A stretch of 64,000 bases of DNA, taken from NCBI GenBank assembly GCA_018622675.1, contig CP076020.1, positions 1,116,001 through 1,180,000 on the forward strand, given 5' to 3'. Shown here in pieces: positions 1 to 9,238 of the stretch. Source of the stretch: Mycoplasmatota bacterium. GTDB lineage: Bacteria; Bacillota_I; Bacilli_A; Izemoplasmatales; Hujiaoplasmataceae. The notes under the pieces are model-generated. The model ran no database searches. It saw only the letters and a program-made list of their open reading frames with translations, and was not told the DNA's origin. The stretch's first letter is position 1, and each line of letters begins with the position of its first letter. A program made the position numbers and the translations under genes.

Positions 1-938
1 AACTGAATCACGCTTATGGCTTTATGAATACGTGCTATAAATGATAAGTCTTCTAAACGATTAATATTAGAACTATCCTTAGGATAAAAGACCTTACAAG
101 GGTCATTTCTATAATACTTGTCTGCCAACCTAGCTAGGGGTAATAAATTAATCCCATAACCATCTTCAAATGTATCAAGATTATTATACCTAGCCGCCAT
201 ACGTATCATATTAGCAATCATAACTTTAGAACCACAACTAGCTCCTAAAAAAACGATATCATGATTCCCCCACTGTATATCAACATTCTTCATTCTTAAT
301 AGTTTTTCCATAATCATATGAGGCTTAGGTCCTCTATCAAAGATATCACCTACAATATGTAATTGGTCAATAGCCATTGAACGGATGAATCTAGAAAGTT
401 CTAAAATAAATTTATTTTCTCTTTTAGTTTTAAAAATAGCATCAATAATAGCTTCATAATATTTAATTTTATCTTCACTACTTCTTGATTCATAAATCAA
501 TTCTTGAATAATATAAGAAAACTCTTTAGGTAAAGTTTTACCAACCTTACTTTTTGTATATTTGCTGACAATATTTTTAGCAAGTTGTACCATGTAAAAC
601 AACTGCTCTTCTAATAACTTTTTAAAAGCATCAGAATCCAGCTTCTTTTGATACTTATTTAACATATCTGTTGGATAATAGATAAAAAATGCAATCTGAT
701 TTTTCTTCTTAACATTCAAATCACCAAAAAGTAATTCAATTTTTTCTTTAATAATACCAGAAGCATTTTTCAAATAATGATTAAACGCATCATATTCGCC
801 ATGAATATCAGTCACAAAGACTTCTGTTCCTTTGGGTAGATTCAATATTGCAGATAGGTTAATGAATTCAGTACTTACAGCTTGGACTGTTGGAAATTCT
901 TTGGCTAATAACTGTAAATATTTATTTTGATATGGCAT
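1..938 (-). CDS. fbp: Fructose-1,6-bisphosphatase class III, N-terminal part (runs off the window)
   Basis: The protein starts MPYQNKYLQL at 938 and stays open to base 1, so about 312 residues are present of a family usually near 640-670. Metallophosphatase motifs are visible: a DxH pair in TDIHGEYD (about residues 44-46), then GDIFDRGPKP and the GNHD motif in QWGNHD. These match the Firmicutes-type class III fructose-1,6-bisphosphatase, which removes the 1-phosphate of fructose 1,6-bisphosphate in gluconeogenesis in the cytoplasm. The start follows a purine-rich tract (GAAAGAGAGAACC). The C-terminal half is outside the window, so whether the gene is intact is unknown. Assignment is by motifs and overall resemblance. 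Confidence 0.88.
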   Translation of the reverse strand, partial: MPYQNKYLQLLAKEFPTVQAVSTEFINLSAILNLPKGTEVFVTDIHGEYDAFNHYLKNASGIIKEKIELLFGDLNVKKKNQIAFFIYYPTDMLNKYQKKLDSDAFKKLLEEQLFYMVQLAKNIVSKYTKSKVGKTLPKEFSYIIQELIYESRSSEDKIKYYEAIIDAIFKTKRENKFILELSRFIRSMAIDQLHIVGDIFDRGPKPHMIMEKLLRMKNVDIQWGNHDIVFLGASCGSKVMIANMIRMAARYNNLDTFEDGYGINLLPLARLADKYYRNDPCKVFYPKDSSNINRLEDLSFIARIHKAISVIQ

Positions 939-1013
939 TTTCGGTTCTCTCTTTCTTCTTGATAAATATATTGTAACAAATTACATATGACTAAACAATG
1001 AATTCAAAGAAAA

Positions 1014-1039
1014 AGACAATATTTTATCAAATATTGTCT
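1014..1039 (-). terminator. Rho-independent terminator of the EncFtn gene
   Basis: An 11-bp perfect stem (AGACAATATTT / AAATATTGTCT) with a TATC loop, followed on the minus strand by TTTTTC. It lies 24 bases beyond the stop of the ferritin-like gene. Confidence 0.8.
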
Positions 1040-1062
1040 CTCACCAATGTATCTAATTTATC

Positions 1063-1356
1063 TTATTCGTGCCCGTGATGACCAGCAATGTCACCATCTT
1101 TAAATAAATTATCTTTTAATTCTTCATCTAATTCAGGCATTCTTCTCCTTAGCCATTCCAAAGTCATAGCAGCGTGTTCTAATTCTTCATCTCTGTTATG
1201 TTTTAAGATTTCTTTTAATTCTGGATCTGATACAACATCCATTCTTTGGTTGTACCAATCTACTGCCTCAAATTCTTCGATTAATGATTTAAATGCTCTT
1301 GTAAAATCTCTTGTTTCTTTGCTTAATTCTTCATAAGGTTCATGATATTGACCCAT
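1063..1356 (-). CDS. Encapsulated-ferritin (EncFtn)-type ferritin-like protein
   Basis: A 97-residue helical protein that closely resembles the EncFtn family (the Rhodospirillum rubrum type): shared HEP near the N terminus, EEFEAVDWYNQR, HNRDEELEHAAMTLEWLRR. By alignment from memory, E28, E58 and H61 occupy the positions of the ferroxidase-centre ligands E32, E62 and H65. EncFtn forms an annular decamer that oxidises iron and normally works as cargo inside an encapsulin nanocompartment. No encapsulin gene is in the window: the neighbours are fbp downstream and a DUF998 gene upstream. The C terminus ends in a histidine-rich HHGHE instead of an obvious encapsulin cargo-loading peptide. The start follows a strong AAAGGAGG site. 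Confidence 0.88.
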   Translation of the reverse strand: MGQYHEPYEELSKETRDFTRAFKSLIEEFEAVDWYNQRMDVVSDPELKEILKHNRDEELEHAAMTLEWLRRRMPELDEELKDNLFKDGDIAGHHGHE

Positions 1357-1393
1357 AATAAATTCCTCCTTTTTATTTTGATAATCTACCTAT

Positions 1394-1422
1394 ATTATAA
1401 CACATAAAAAAATCAAAGTAAA
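1394..1422 (-). promoter_or_regulatory. Probable sigma-A promoter of the EncFtn gene
   Basis: On the minus strand TTTACT (1417-1422), a 17-base spacer and a consensus TATAAT (1394-1399) lie about 40 bases upstream of the EncFtn start. Confidence 0.5.
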
Positions 1423-1433
1423 ATTGCAAATCA

Positions 1434-2072
1434 TTATTGCTTAGTCTCATTTTCTTTAACATAAGACTCTATAATAGCTTTTTCATAAAGGATAAAAGTT
1501 AAGTATATTAAAAACAAAATCGTTGTAACAAAAAACCAAATTTCAAACATAGCAGTGATTCTAAAAAGGATTAATAATACAATAGATCCAAGTAAGATAA
1601 CTGCCAACCAAATATACATGAATATTTTAAAATCAGGAATGATAGTCACGATATATTTAATCAAAGGAATCATTGCTAAAAAGAAAAACAAAGCAATTAA
1701 GCCTGAAGAAATCACATGCAGGGTATGCCAAAATGGTAATTCGTTTTTCAAAGCCGGAATTAAACCTGTCAAAATAATAGAAATAGATGAAAGACCAATA
1801 AATAAAGAACATTTTCTATCATTATAATTAATCAGTTTCATAATAAAGATAAATGATATTTCAATGGCTAAACCAGATACGAAAGCCCAAATAATAAACA
1901 TGATTCGTGGCCCCCATCCGAATCTATTGCCTATATTACTTAAAGTATATCTAAAAGGATCTTCTAAGGTGCCAAAGGCAATTGTTAAAACAAGCGCAAA
2001 AAGCAAGAAACTCACAATAAACATTCTTTGCTTTCTTACTTGTTTTAGGGATAATTCTTTCGCATTCTCCAT
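1434..2072 (-). CDS. DUF998 family membrane protein
   Basis: The protein has 212 residues with about six predicted membrane segments. The N-terminal part contains the LSNIGN motif after the first membrane segment, typical of DUF998 integral membrane proteins, whose function is unknown. It starts after GGAG with a 7-base spacing. It reads in the same direction as the EncFtn gene but is separated from it by that gene's own promoter, so co-transcription is uncertain. No catalytic residues are recognisable. Confidence 0.65.
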   Translation of the reverse strand: MENAKELSLKQVRKQRMFIVSFLLFALVLTIAFGTLEDPFRYTLSNIGNRFGWGPRIMFIIWAFVSGLAIEISFIFIMKLINYNDRKCSLFIGLSSISIILTGLIPALKNELPFWHTLHVISSGLIALFFFLAMIPLIKYIVTIIPDFKIFMYIWLAVILLGSIVLLILFRITAMFEIWFFVTTILFLIYLTFILYEKAIIESYVKENETKQ

Positions 2073-2188
2073 ATCATCACTCCAATTTTTATATAGGTCT
2101 ATTTTATCAAATTAACAAAGTTTCCGCAATACGTCACAAGATAATATATTTTAAATATATACATATTACAATTAATGAAATTGATAAA

Positions 2189-2216
2189 GAAAACAGGTAT
2201 TTTTCAACCTGTTTTC
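2189..2216 (-). terminator. Terminator of the opp operon
   Basis: A 10-bp stem (GAAAACAGGT / ACCTGTTTTC) with an 8-base loop, just after the last gene of the opp operon. On the minus strand the stem ends in a T-rich tract. Confidence 0.8.
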
Positions 2217-2219
2217 GAA

Positions 2220-2576
2220 TTATAATATTTGTGAAATTTTTTCGGCTATAGTCACTGACACTATCACAAAGGTAATACCTGCAAATAATAGTGGATATCC
2301 AGTCACTCTTTCAGCTTTGTCTCCTTGTGTAAGTATGTAATCGTAAAAAGTCATACCTTCTACTTTTTTTGTAAACATTTTTTTTAACACAAAACCCATG
2401 CCGCGAAACATTTTAGTGGCCCCTGATACTGTTATTAATCCAACACTTAGCATAACCAACCCTACAGTAAAGGTTAGGTCTTCGTAAGGGTGAAGATTAT
2501 TATCATAGATAGTTTGAACCAATACAAACACTAATAATGATCCAACCACTAAATCAATTATATATTTTTTTATCAT
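2220..2576 (-). CDS. Small membrane protein of unknown function, last gene of the opp operon
   Basis: The protein has 118 residues with about four hydrophobic segments and a basic stretch (MFRGMGFVLKKMFTKK) in the middle. Its ATG overlaps the oppF stop as TAATG, so translation is probably coupled to oppF and the gene belongs to the oligopeptide transporter operon. I do not recognise the family. A small accessory or structural role in the transporter is possible by position only. Confidence 0.6.
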   Translation of the reverse strand: MIKKYIIDLVVGSLLVFVLVQTIYDNNLHPYEDLTFTVGLVMLSVGLITVSGATKMFRGMGFVLKKMFTKKVEGMTFYDYILTQGDKAERVTGYPLLFAGITFVIVSVTIAEKISQIL

Positions 2577-3739
2577 TATTTTAAAACTTTTTTATACTCA
2601 GCGATTTCTTCATCGTTAGCAAGGACCCAGTGATCCTCTTTAATTTCTTGAAGTACTGGTGGATTATTAATATAATTATGATCAGCTGGGTTATATACAA
2701 CTCTTTTTCTTGTTTTTTCATATCTAGGGTCAGGTTGTGGAACAGCTGATAACAATGATTTTGTGTAAGGGTGAAGTGGATTTAAGAATAATTCATCTGC
2801 ATCCGCTAATTCAACAAGATTACCAAAATACATAACACCAATTCTATCACTAAAGTATTTAATAACTGATAAGTCATGGGCAATAAACATAATAGTAATA
2901 CCCAATCTTTCACGTAAATCATTTAATAAGTTAATAACCTGAGCTTGAATTGAAACGTCAAGCGCTGAAATAGGCTCATCGGCAATGATGAATTCAGGAT
3001 TAACAATTAAAGCCCTTGCTATACCAATACGTTGTCTTTGTCCACCTGAGAACTCATGTGGATAACGACTGGCATGTTCAGGAAGTAAACCAACGGTTTC
3101 TAAAACGTCGTTGACTTGTTCTGAAATAACACGTGGATCTTTAATACCAGCAATTCTTAAACCTTCTGCAATAATTTCTTTAACTGTCATACGCGGATTA
3201 AGAGAAGCGATTGGATCCTGGAAGATCATTTGCATTTTCTTCATTAATTCATAATTAGCATCCAATTCTTTTTTCTTGCGTGCCATGTCATCTTTTTCAG
3301 CTTGAATTTTATCATCACGCTCTTGGTTAATTTTATCAGTATTTTCTTTAAATTCATTGTTTAATTTTTCTTTTTCTGCTTCATTATTAGTTGCGGCTAA
3401 AGCTTCATTTAAATCATGTTTTAATGATTTAATTTTGTCCTTAGCAACTACTTTTGCTTTTTTGATAGCTTCTTTATTACCAAGATATCCAGCAGAAATT
3501 AAATTCCCTAGGAAATATACTTCACCATCTGTTGGCTCATATAATTTGATAATAGATCGTCCAGTTGTTGTTTTTCCACAACCAGACTCTCCAACTAGTC
3601 CAAATACCTCACCTTTGTAGATATCAAAACTAATACCATCTACTGCTTTTACAACTAATTTATTTTTTCCAAAACCAGAAGAGAAATGTTGTTTAAGATT
3701 TTTAACACTCAATACCGGTGTTTCATTCTTTCTACCCAT
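2576..3739 (-). CDS. oppF: Oligopeptide ABC transporter ATP-binding protein OppF with charged helical insertion
   Basis: A 387-residue ABC ATPase of the oligopeptide/dipeptide class. Walker A is GESGCGKTT, the Q-loop is [12 protein letters not shown], the signature FSGGQRQR and Walker B FIIADEP. The C-terminal oligopeptide-type extension ([16 protein letters not shown]) is present. Between Walker A and the Q-loop there is a highly charged, Lys/Glu-rich insertion of about 75 residues (roughly 85-165) predicted to be a long helix or coiled coil. Normal OppF has no such segment. It energises peptide import together with OppD. Its ATG overlaps the end of oppD by 8 bases and GGAG lies inside the oppD end. 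Confidence 0.93.
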   Translation of the reverse strand: MGRKNETPVLSVKNLKQHFSSGFGKNKLVVKAVDGISFDIYKGEVFGLVGESGCGKTTTGRSIIKLYEPTDGEVYFLGNLISAGYLGNKEAIKKAKVVAKDKIKSLKHDLNEALAATNNEAEKEKLNNEFKENTDKINQERDDKIQAEKDDMARKKKELDANYELMKKMQMIFQDPIASLNPRMTVKEIIAEGLRIAGIKDPRVISEQVNDVLETVGLLPEHASRYPHEFSGGQRQRIGIARALIVNPEFIIADEPISALDVSIQAQVINLLNDLRERLGITIMFIAHDLSVIKYFSDRIGVMYFGNLVELADADELFLNPLHPYTKSLLSAVPQPDPRYEKTRKRVVYNPADHNYINNPPVLQEIKEDHWVLANDEEIAEYKKVLK

Positions 3740-5786
3740 TTGACTTCACTCCTTTGTCTTGGTTTAGCATACGATTAATTCTGTTTTTAACAATCTCTGG
3801 CATTTCTGCTTTAGGTGCATTTTCATGCAATAACCATGTTGCAGCAGAGTGAGTTTCACTAACTTTAAACATTGGTGGTTGTTTTTCAAAATCAATTTTC
3901 ATTGCATATTGATTTCTATCCGCAAATGCATCTCCCTTAGGTGGGAACAACATATTCGGAGGCGTACCAGGAATTGCTAATAATCTTTCTTTAGTATTAA
4001 TGTCTGGCATTGAAGAAAGTAAAGCCCATGTATATGGATGTTTAGGATCATAGAAAATATCTTCCGTAGTTCCTAATTCAACAATTTTACCAGCATACAT
4101 AACACCAATTCTATCAGCCATGTTAGCAACAACACCAAGGTCATGAGTAATAAAAATAACAGATAAGTTTCTTTCAACTTTTAATTTATTAATTAACTCA
4201 AGAATTTGTGCTTGAATCGTAACATCAAGTGCAGTTGTAGGCTCATCACAGATTAAAACATCTGGATTTGCAGTTAATGCAATTGCAATAACGATTCTTT
4301 GTCTCATACCTCCAGAAAATTGGAATGGATATTGTCTAAAACGTTTTTCTGGTTGAGGAATACCAACCTCTTCCATAATCGTAATCGCTCTTTCGTAAGC
4401 TTCTTTTTTTGTAACTTTTTTAAAGCGATTTAGTTTTTCTTTTGCTTCAGCAATTTGAACTTTAAAATAATTTTTTTCTATCTTAAGTTCTTCTTTAGCA
4501 TTTTTAATTTCGCTTTCAAGTTCACTTAAATCAAAAGCATATTGATTCTTAATTTCTTCTTTTTCTCTACTTGTAATAGCATCACTATAATCTTGTTTAT
4601 AAGTTGATTTTAGTGTTTCTTTCTTTCCAAGTAAATCATTTAACTTAGCTTCTTTTTCAGCAACTTGCTCGCTGCGACCGCTAGAAGATTCTTGTTCAGC
4701 TTTGATTTTTTCAATTTCTTTTTCAGTTTTAGCTTTTTCTTCTTCCCATTCTTTTTTGACAACTTCTTTAGCTTCTTTTTTCGCATCTAAGAAAGCTTTT
4801 TTAGCTGGTTCAAATTTTTCTTTAAGTTCAGCCATGTTTCTTTCATAATTAAGTTTCTTTTCATGGAATAATGAAACTTCAGCTAACTTTTCTTTTAAAG
4901 CATCTGGGTCAGAATATTGACTTTTAACTTGAGCAATTTTTTCTTTTACTTCTTTTCTTTCATTAGACTTACTTTCTTTAAATTCAGCAATTTTTTGCTT
5001 CTTTTCTTCAGTAAGATTTTTCTTGTCTTCTTTATATTGCTCTTTAAAATTGATGATATCATTATTTAAAGCTTCAACTTTCTTTTCATACTCATTGATT
5101 TTTGCTTCATAAGATTTTCTTTCTGCTTCATTTTGAGCATCATTTAAACCTTTTTTAGCTGTTTGTATATCTAATTTAGTAAACTTGATATTATTCTTAG
5201 CGTCAAAGATATTAAATTCTTTTTGTTTTTTTGCATCTTCAATTTTGTTATTATATTCGTTTTTAATATCTCTTACACCAAAACGTATTGCGTTTCTATA
5301 ATTCTTTTTAAATGTTTTAAATTCTTCTTTTAATTGTTTTTGATCATTTAATAATTCATAGTAAACATTCTTTTGAGTCTTATATATACTTTTTTCTCTG
5401 TTTTTTAAACGGTGACCGTTTAAAAGCATACCTTCAGTAATCTGTTTACCTATACGCATAATTGGATTTAAACTTGACATTGGATCTTGGAAGATCATAC
5501 CGATCTTATTACCACGAAGTTCATGGAAATGTTCTTCAGTAACCTTAGTTAAATCTTGGCCTTCATAAATGATCTTACCATCTTTAATAAAACCGTTTGA
5601 AGCTAAAATCCCCATAATGGTTCTACTTGATACTGATTTCCCAGATCCAGACTCACCAACAATGGCAAGTGTTTCACCTTCGTATAAATCAAAGTTAATA
5701 CCACGTACTGCTTGTACCAGACCTTGGTTGGTTCTGAATGAAACAGCTAAATCTTCAACGTGTAATTTTAGTTTTCTATCATCCAT
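3732..5786 (-). CDS. oppD: Oligopeptide ABC transporter ATP-binding protein OppD with a ~330-residue coiled-coil insertion
   Basis: The protein has 684 residues, about twice the usual 320-350. Walker A is GESGSGKS (44-51) and the Q-loop is IFQDPMSSLNP (about 98-108). From about residue 128 to 456 an insertion of almost pure Lys/Glu/Ala/Gln-rich helix interrupts the helical subdomain. The fold then resumes with signature FSGGMRQR (about 490-497), Walker B CDEP and the His-loop FITHD. The C-terminal oligopeptide-type tail keeps GTPPNMLFPPKGDAFADRNQ but lacks the cysteines found in many homologues. All nucleotide-binding motifs are intact, so the ATPase should be active. It starts at the last base of oppC, in one operon. 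Confidence 0.93.
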   Translation of the reverse strand: MDDRKLKLHVEDLAVSFRTNQGLVQAVRGINFDLYEGETLAIVGESGSGKSVSSRTIMGILASNGFIKDGKIIYEGQDLTKVTEEHFHELRGNKIGMIFQDPMSSLNPIMRIGKQITEGMLLNGHRLKNREKSIYKTQKNVYYELLNDQKQLKEEFKTFKKNYRNAIRFGVRDIKNEYNNKIEDAKKQKEFNIFDAKNNIKFTKLDIQTAKKGLNDAQNEAERKSYEAKINEYEKKVEALNNDIINFKEQYKEDKKNLTEEKKQKIAEFKESKSNERKEVKEKIAQVKSQYSDPDALKEKLAEVSLFHEKKLNYERNMAELKEKFEPAKKAFLDAKKEAKEVVKKEWEEEKAKTEKEIEKIKAEQESSSGRSEQVAEKEAKLNDLLGKKETLKSTYKQDYSDAITSREKEEIKNQYAFDLSELESEIKNAKEELKIEKNYFKVQIAEAKEKLNRFKKVTKKEAYERAITIMEEVGIPQPEKRFRQYPFQFSGGMRQRIVIAIALTANPDVLICDEPTTALDVTIQAQILELINKLKVERNLSVIFITHDLGVVANMADRIGVMYAGKIVELGTTEDIFYDPKHPYTWALLSSMPDINTKERLLAIPGTPPNMLFPPKGDAFADRNQYAMKIDFEKQPPMFKVSETHSAATWLLHENAPKAEMPEIVKNRINRMLNQDKGVKSNG

Positions 5787-7885
5787 TATTCAGACCCCCT
5801 TAACGCTGGATTAAATGCATCTCTTAAGGCATTACCAAACATATTAAATGTAATCATAAGTATTGAAATAATAATGGCTGGGAATATAGTTAAATGTGGA
5901 TAATTTCTTAATTTATTACGTCCATCATTTAAAAGAACCCCAATAGAAACACCAGATAATTCTAATGCGTCTAAACCAAATAATTTGAAACTTTGTCCAT
6001 GTCCAATACCAAATCCTAAGTAAGATAATGTTGCCTCACTAAAGATTACAGTAGGAATTAATAAGATACTTGATGTAATAATTGTTCCAATACCATTTGG
6101 TAAAATATGACGGAAGATCAAACGACCATCCTTTGCACCTAATGTTCTAGATGCTAATACATATTCACGGCCTTTATATCTATAGAATTGGGTACGCGTA
6201 ATAGATGCTACACCAATCCAACCAGAAATAATCAAAATTAAGATTAAGGATGTAAATCCGGCCTCAAAATAAGCCATCATAATACTTAATGTAACAAGCC
6301 ATGGAATACGACCAATAATCTCTGCAAAACGTTGCATGATGATGTCGACTTGGCCACCATAGTAACCTGAGATAGCCCCATATACAACACCAATAGCAAT
6401 ATTAATGAATGATACCAATAAACCAATTAATAATGAAGTTCTTAGACCAATCCAGATTAACTTAACCATATCAAATCCAGCTGCACTCGTTCCAAATAAG
6501 TAATAAGGAATTTCATCATAACCAGCATAAACTCTATAATTTAAGTATACATCATATGTATAGTAGATTTCTCCACCAATATTAACCGCATCTTCATCGT
6601 TACGAGATACAAGTTCATAAATGGCACAATCATCACTCATTAATCCTGGTTGTGGATCATCTACATCATACGCAGTTCCATCAGCATAAGTACATCCCTG
6701 AACTAACTCAAGAAATTCTGAACCAGGGAAACCTTCTCTTAATACAGGACCAAATGCCTTAGCATAAGAATCAACTGTATAAGATGCAGTTAATCTTTCT
6801 CCACCAACTCTTAAAACACTTCCGACAAATACTGATTCGTTATCTTCAGTAAATACATCAGTCGTTAAAGCGAAGTTAGATAGTTCATAACCATCAGCAT
6901 AGATTAGGTGTCTTCCAAAAGGACCTTGATCACCATATCTTGTATTTCCTCTTCTAGCACTTAATCTAATATAATCAATTACAACAGAGTCTTTAATATT
7001 TGAATCATAACTTAGTACAAACTTATAATTATTATTATCAAAATCTAGATCAGGAAGATCAGAAAATTCAACAGTGTAAATTCCATCATCTGTCAATGAA
7101 TCATATGTAGATGAATCAGATGAATCAAAAATTTTAACCATTGTTTTTTCTGCGTCATTAGCTTGTAAATAAGCAACAACTTCTGCTCTACCATTAAAAA
7201 CATTATCATTAAAAGCGTTATTTATATCTAATTTAAGTTCTAAAATCGCTTCTGTAGGAGAAGATATTCCTGTAAATGTTTGAACATTAAATACAGTTTC
7301 TCCAGTATCATTAACGCTAGCTGCAGTTGAATAGAATGCAACCGGTTTATTTGCTACACCTTTAGAAAGCTGAACAAATCCACCTTCACAACCTTCATCG
7401 GCATCATTACATTCAATCACATAATTAATCAATGTACCTTCTTCAATAAATCTTGAATACTCACCCTCAGGTAAATATAAAGGATCTCCTGTCACAGGGT
7501 CAAGATAAGGTTCACCAGTTTCTTCATTAATGTAAGGATTGTCATAAGAAATAGGAATTTCTTCAAATTCACTTGTACCATCAGCAATACCAAAATTTTC
7601 TAATATTGGCATTCTAGGTGGTAAATGAGCTAATTGAGACTCCAAAGCCTCAGCATTCTTTGAACTTAATATCGGCACAAAAACTGATAAAAGAATCAAA
7701 GTACCTAAAATAGTCGTTGCTATAACATTCGTTTTATTTCTCGCGAAACGAATCATAGCATCTTTAAAATAACCTATTGGCTTAGTTTGAAATTTCTTAT
7801 CATAAATTTTTTCTTCTTTTTGGACGAACTGAAACTGATCTTTTTCTAATGATTCATCAGTTTTCTTGATATTTTCATCTGCCAT
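5786..7885 (-). CDS. oppC: Oligopeptide ABC transporter permease OppC with large extracytoplasmic domain
   Basis: The protein has 699 residues against about 300 for typical OppC. After a cytoplasmic N terminus and one membrane helix (about 45-68) there is a hydrophilic, beta-rich region of roughly 380 residues outside the membrane. The permease core with five helices follows (about 460-690). The EAA-type cytoplasmic loop is visible as REYVLASRTLGAKDGRLIFRH, and the C terminus is NMFGNALRDAFNPAL as in other OppC proteins. The insertion contains Asp/Asn-rich strands and two cysteine pairs that might form disulfides. It forms the channel with OppB. It overlaps oppB by one base. Confidence 0.92.
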   Translation of the reverse strand: MADENIKKTDESLEKDQFQFVQKEEKIYDKKFQTKPIGYFKDAMIRFARNKTNVIATTILGTLILLSVFVPILSSKNAEALESQLAHLPPRMPILENFGIADGTSEFEEIPISYDNPYINEETGEPYLDPVTGDPLYLPEGEYSRFIEEGTLINYVIECNDADEGCEGGFVQLSKGVANKPVAFYSTAASVNDTGETVFNVQTFTGISSPTEAILELKLDINNAFNDNVFNGRAEVVAYLQANDAEKTMVKIFDSSDSSTYDSLTDDGIYTVEFSDLPDLDFDNNNYKFVLSYDSNIKDSVVIDYIRLSARRGNTRYGDQGPFGRHLIYADGYELSNFALTTDVFTEDNESVFVGSVLRVGGERLTASYTVDSYAKAFGPVLREGFPGSEFLELVQGCTYADGTAYDVDDPQPGLMSDDCAIYELVSRNDEDAVNIGGEIYYTYDVYLNYRVYAGYDEIPYYLFGTSAAGFDMVKLIWIGLRTSLLIGLLVSFINIAIGVVYGAISGYYGGQVDIIMQRFAEIIGRIPWLVTLSIMMAYFEAGFTSLILILIISGWIGVASITRTQFYRYKGREYVLASRTLGAKDGRLIFRHILPNGIGTIITSSILLIPTVIFSEATLSYLGFGIGHGQSFKLFGLDALELSGVSIGVLLNDGRNKLRNYPHLTIFPAIIISILMITFNMFGNALRDAFNPALRGSE

Positions 7886-8961
7886 TATTTTTTCGCCCCC
7901 ATTCTAATCCTTGGATCCACGATTCCATATGACAAGTCAACTAACAATACTGCTGTTAAAGAAATAATCGTATAGAATGCCGTAATACCTAAGGCAAGAT
8001 TAAAGTCATAAGCACCTCTAGTAATTGCTCGAATGAAAATTCGACCAGTACCAGGAATACCATAAATTAACTCAATAACAACTGAACCACTTAATAAACT
8101 AACAAATGATCCAATAATACTTGGTACTAAAGGTACCATAGAGTTTCTCATAGCGTGTCTAATCACCGCTTGATTTTTAGTTAACCCTTTTGTTCTAGCA
8201 AGTAATAAGAATTCAGAGGTTAATACCTCAGTTAATTCTGCTCTTGTAAAACGAGTTAACCCAGCAATAGCACCAAACGAAAGCCCCATAACAGGTAATA
8301 TCATACTTGATACCTGCTTAGCAAAATCTGCTTGGCCGGAAACAAACTGTGTAGGAACCCATTCGAGTCCATACCCAAAAATCATTAATAAGAAAGTCAT
8401 TGTAACAAAACTCGGTATCGAAATAAATATCATAACACTCATCGAAATGACATTATCTGTAATACTATTTTTTCTTAACGCCGCTAATATACCTAATCCA
8501 AATCCGATTGGAATATAAAAGAATAACGCTATTAGGTTAAGTCTCAAGGTTACAGGTATTCTTGATTTAAGAATTTCAAACACAGGGATGTTAAATTGAA
8601 CCTTTGTAGAACGTCCCCAGTCCCATTCAGTTAAAATACCTTTTGCCCATATAAAATATTGATCAGAAATTGGTACTGGATTATACACAGTATATTGATC
8701 AATACCTTTTTCATTTAAAAACTTAACTTTTCCTTCTTCTTTAAGCTCTGAATTATCCATAGCACGAACAGCATCAATATTATTTTCGGTATACTTTGTC
8801 ATATACCCTCGATTAAATTGTTGTTCATAATAAATTTCAGCTTGATTTTGTTCAGTAGGCGGATATTCAGGAGCTAATTTTACCAATACAAAGTTCATCG
8901 ATAAAATAATTGATAAAACTATAAAAATCCACACAAAACGTACAATTACATATCTTAACAT
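7885..8961 (-). CDS. oppB: Oligopeptide ABC transporter permease OppB
   Basis: The protein has 358 residues, slightly longer than the usual 306-315, because the loop between the first and second membrane helices is extended (about residues 30-115). The conserved EAA loop FLLLARTKGLTKNQAVIRHAMRNS and the C-terminal DLSYGIVDPRIR identify OppB. I take ATG at 8961 as the start. It has no Shine-Dalgarno sequence of its own but overlaps the stop of an 8-codon leader (TAATG). An in-frame TTG at 8967 is the alternative. It pairs with OppC to form the membrane channel. Confidence 0.9.
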   Translation of the reverse strand: MLRYVIVRFVWIFIVLSIILSMNFVLVKLAPEYPPTEQNQAEIYYEQQFNRGYMTKYTENNIDAVRAMDNSELKEEGKVKFLNEKGIDQYTVYNPVPISDQYFIWAKGILTEWDWGRSTKVQFNIPVFEILKSRIPVTLRLNLIALFFYIPIGFGLGILAALRKNSITDNVISMSVMIFISIPSFVTMTFLLMIFGYGLEWVPTQFVSGQADFAKQVSSMILPVMGLSFGAIAGLTRFTRAELTEVLTSEFLLLARTKGLTKNQAVIRHAMRNSMVPLVPSIIGSFVSLLSGSVVIELIYGIPGTGRIFIRAITRGAYDFNLALGITAFYTIISLTAVLLVDLSYGIVDPRIRMGAKK

Positions 8962-8987
8962 TAGCAAATTTTATGTCTCATAGACAT
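8961..8987 (-). CDS. Eight-codon leader peptide preceding oppB
   Basis: AAAGGAG at 8991-8997 is followed by ATG at 8987 (or the next ATG at 8981) and the reading frame MSMRHKIC, ending in TAA. The stop overlaps the oppB ATG as TAATG. No other ribosome binding site is visible for oppB, so reinitiation after this leader is the simplest reading. No known peptide is recognised. Confidence 0.45.
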   Translation of the reverse strand: MSMRHKIC

Positions 8988-9136
8988 AAACTCCTTTCCG
9001 TATATTTTATCTGTATCTCTAACTAACAATAGAAGAAATGATTGGTTGCATTTGCTCTATTGTTAATAGAGTTAAAGATGTAACAATAAATAAAATTTTA
9101 TAAAATTTCACAATTTATAACTATACATAAAAATTT

Positions 9137-9189
9137 AAAGATACAGTAAACCACCACACCGAAGCATGGTGGTTCACATGCGTATCTTT
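9137..9189 (-). other. Long intergenic stem-loop between oppA and oppB
   Basis: The outer stem AAAGATAC/GTATCTTT and the inner stem AACCACCA/TGGTGGTT enclose a C(UUCG)G tetraloop on the minus-strand transcript. There is only a weak T tract after it, so it is more likely a stabiliser or partial terminator that raises oppA relative to oppBCDF than a full stop. Such hairpins are common after the first gene of binding-protein operons. Confidence 0.7.
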
Positions 9190-9238
9190 ATTGATTATTT
9201 AGTTAAATATCACTAAATATTTTAATTATTAAAGATTA

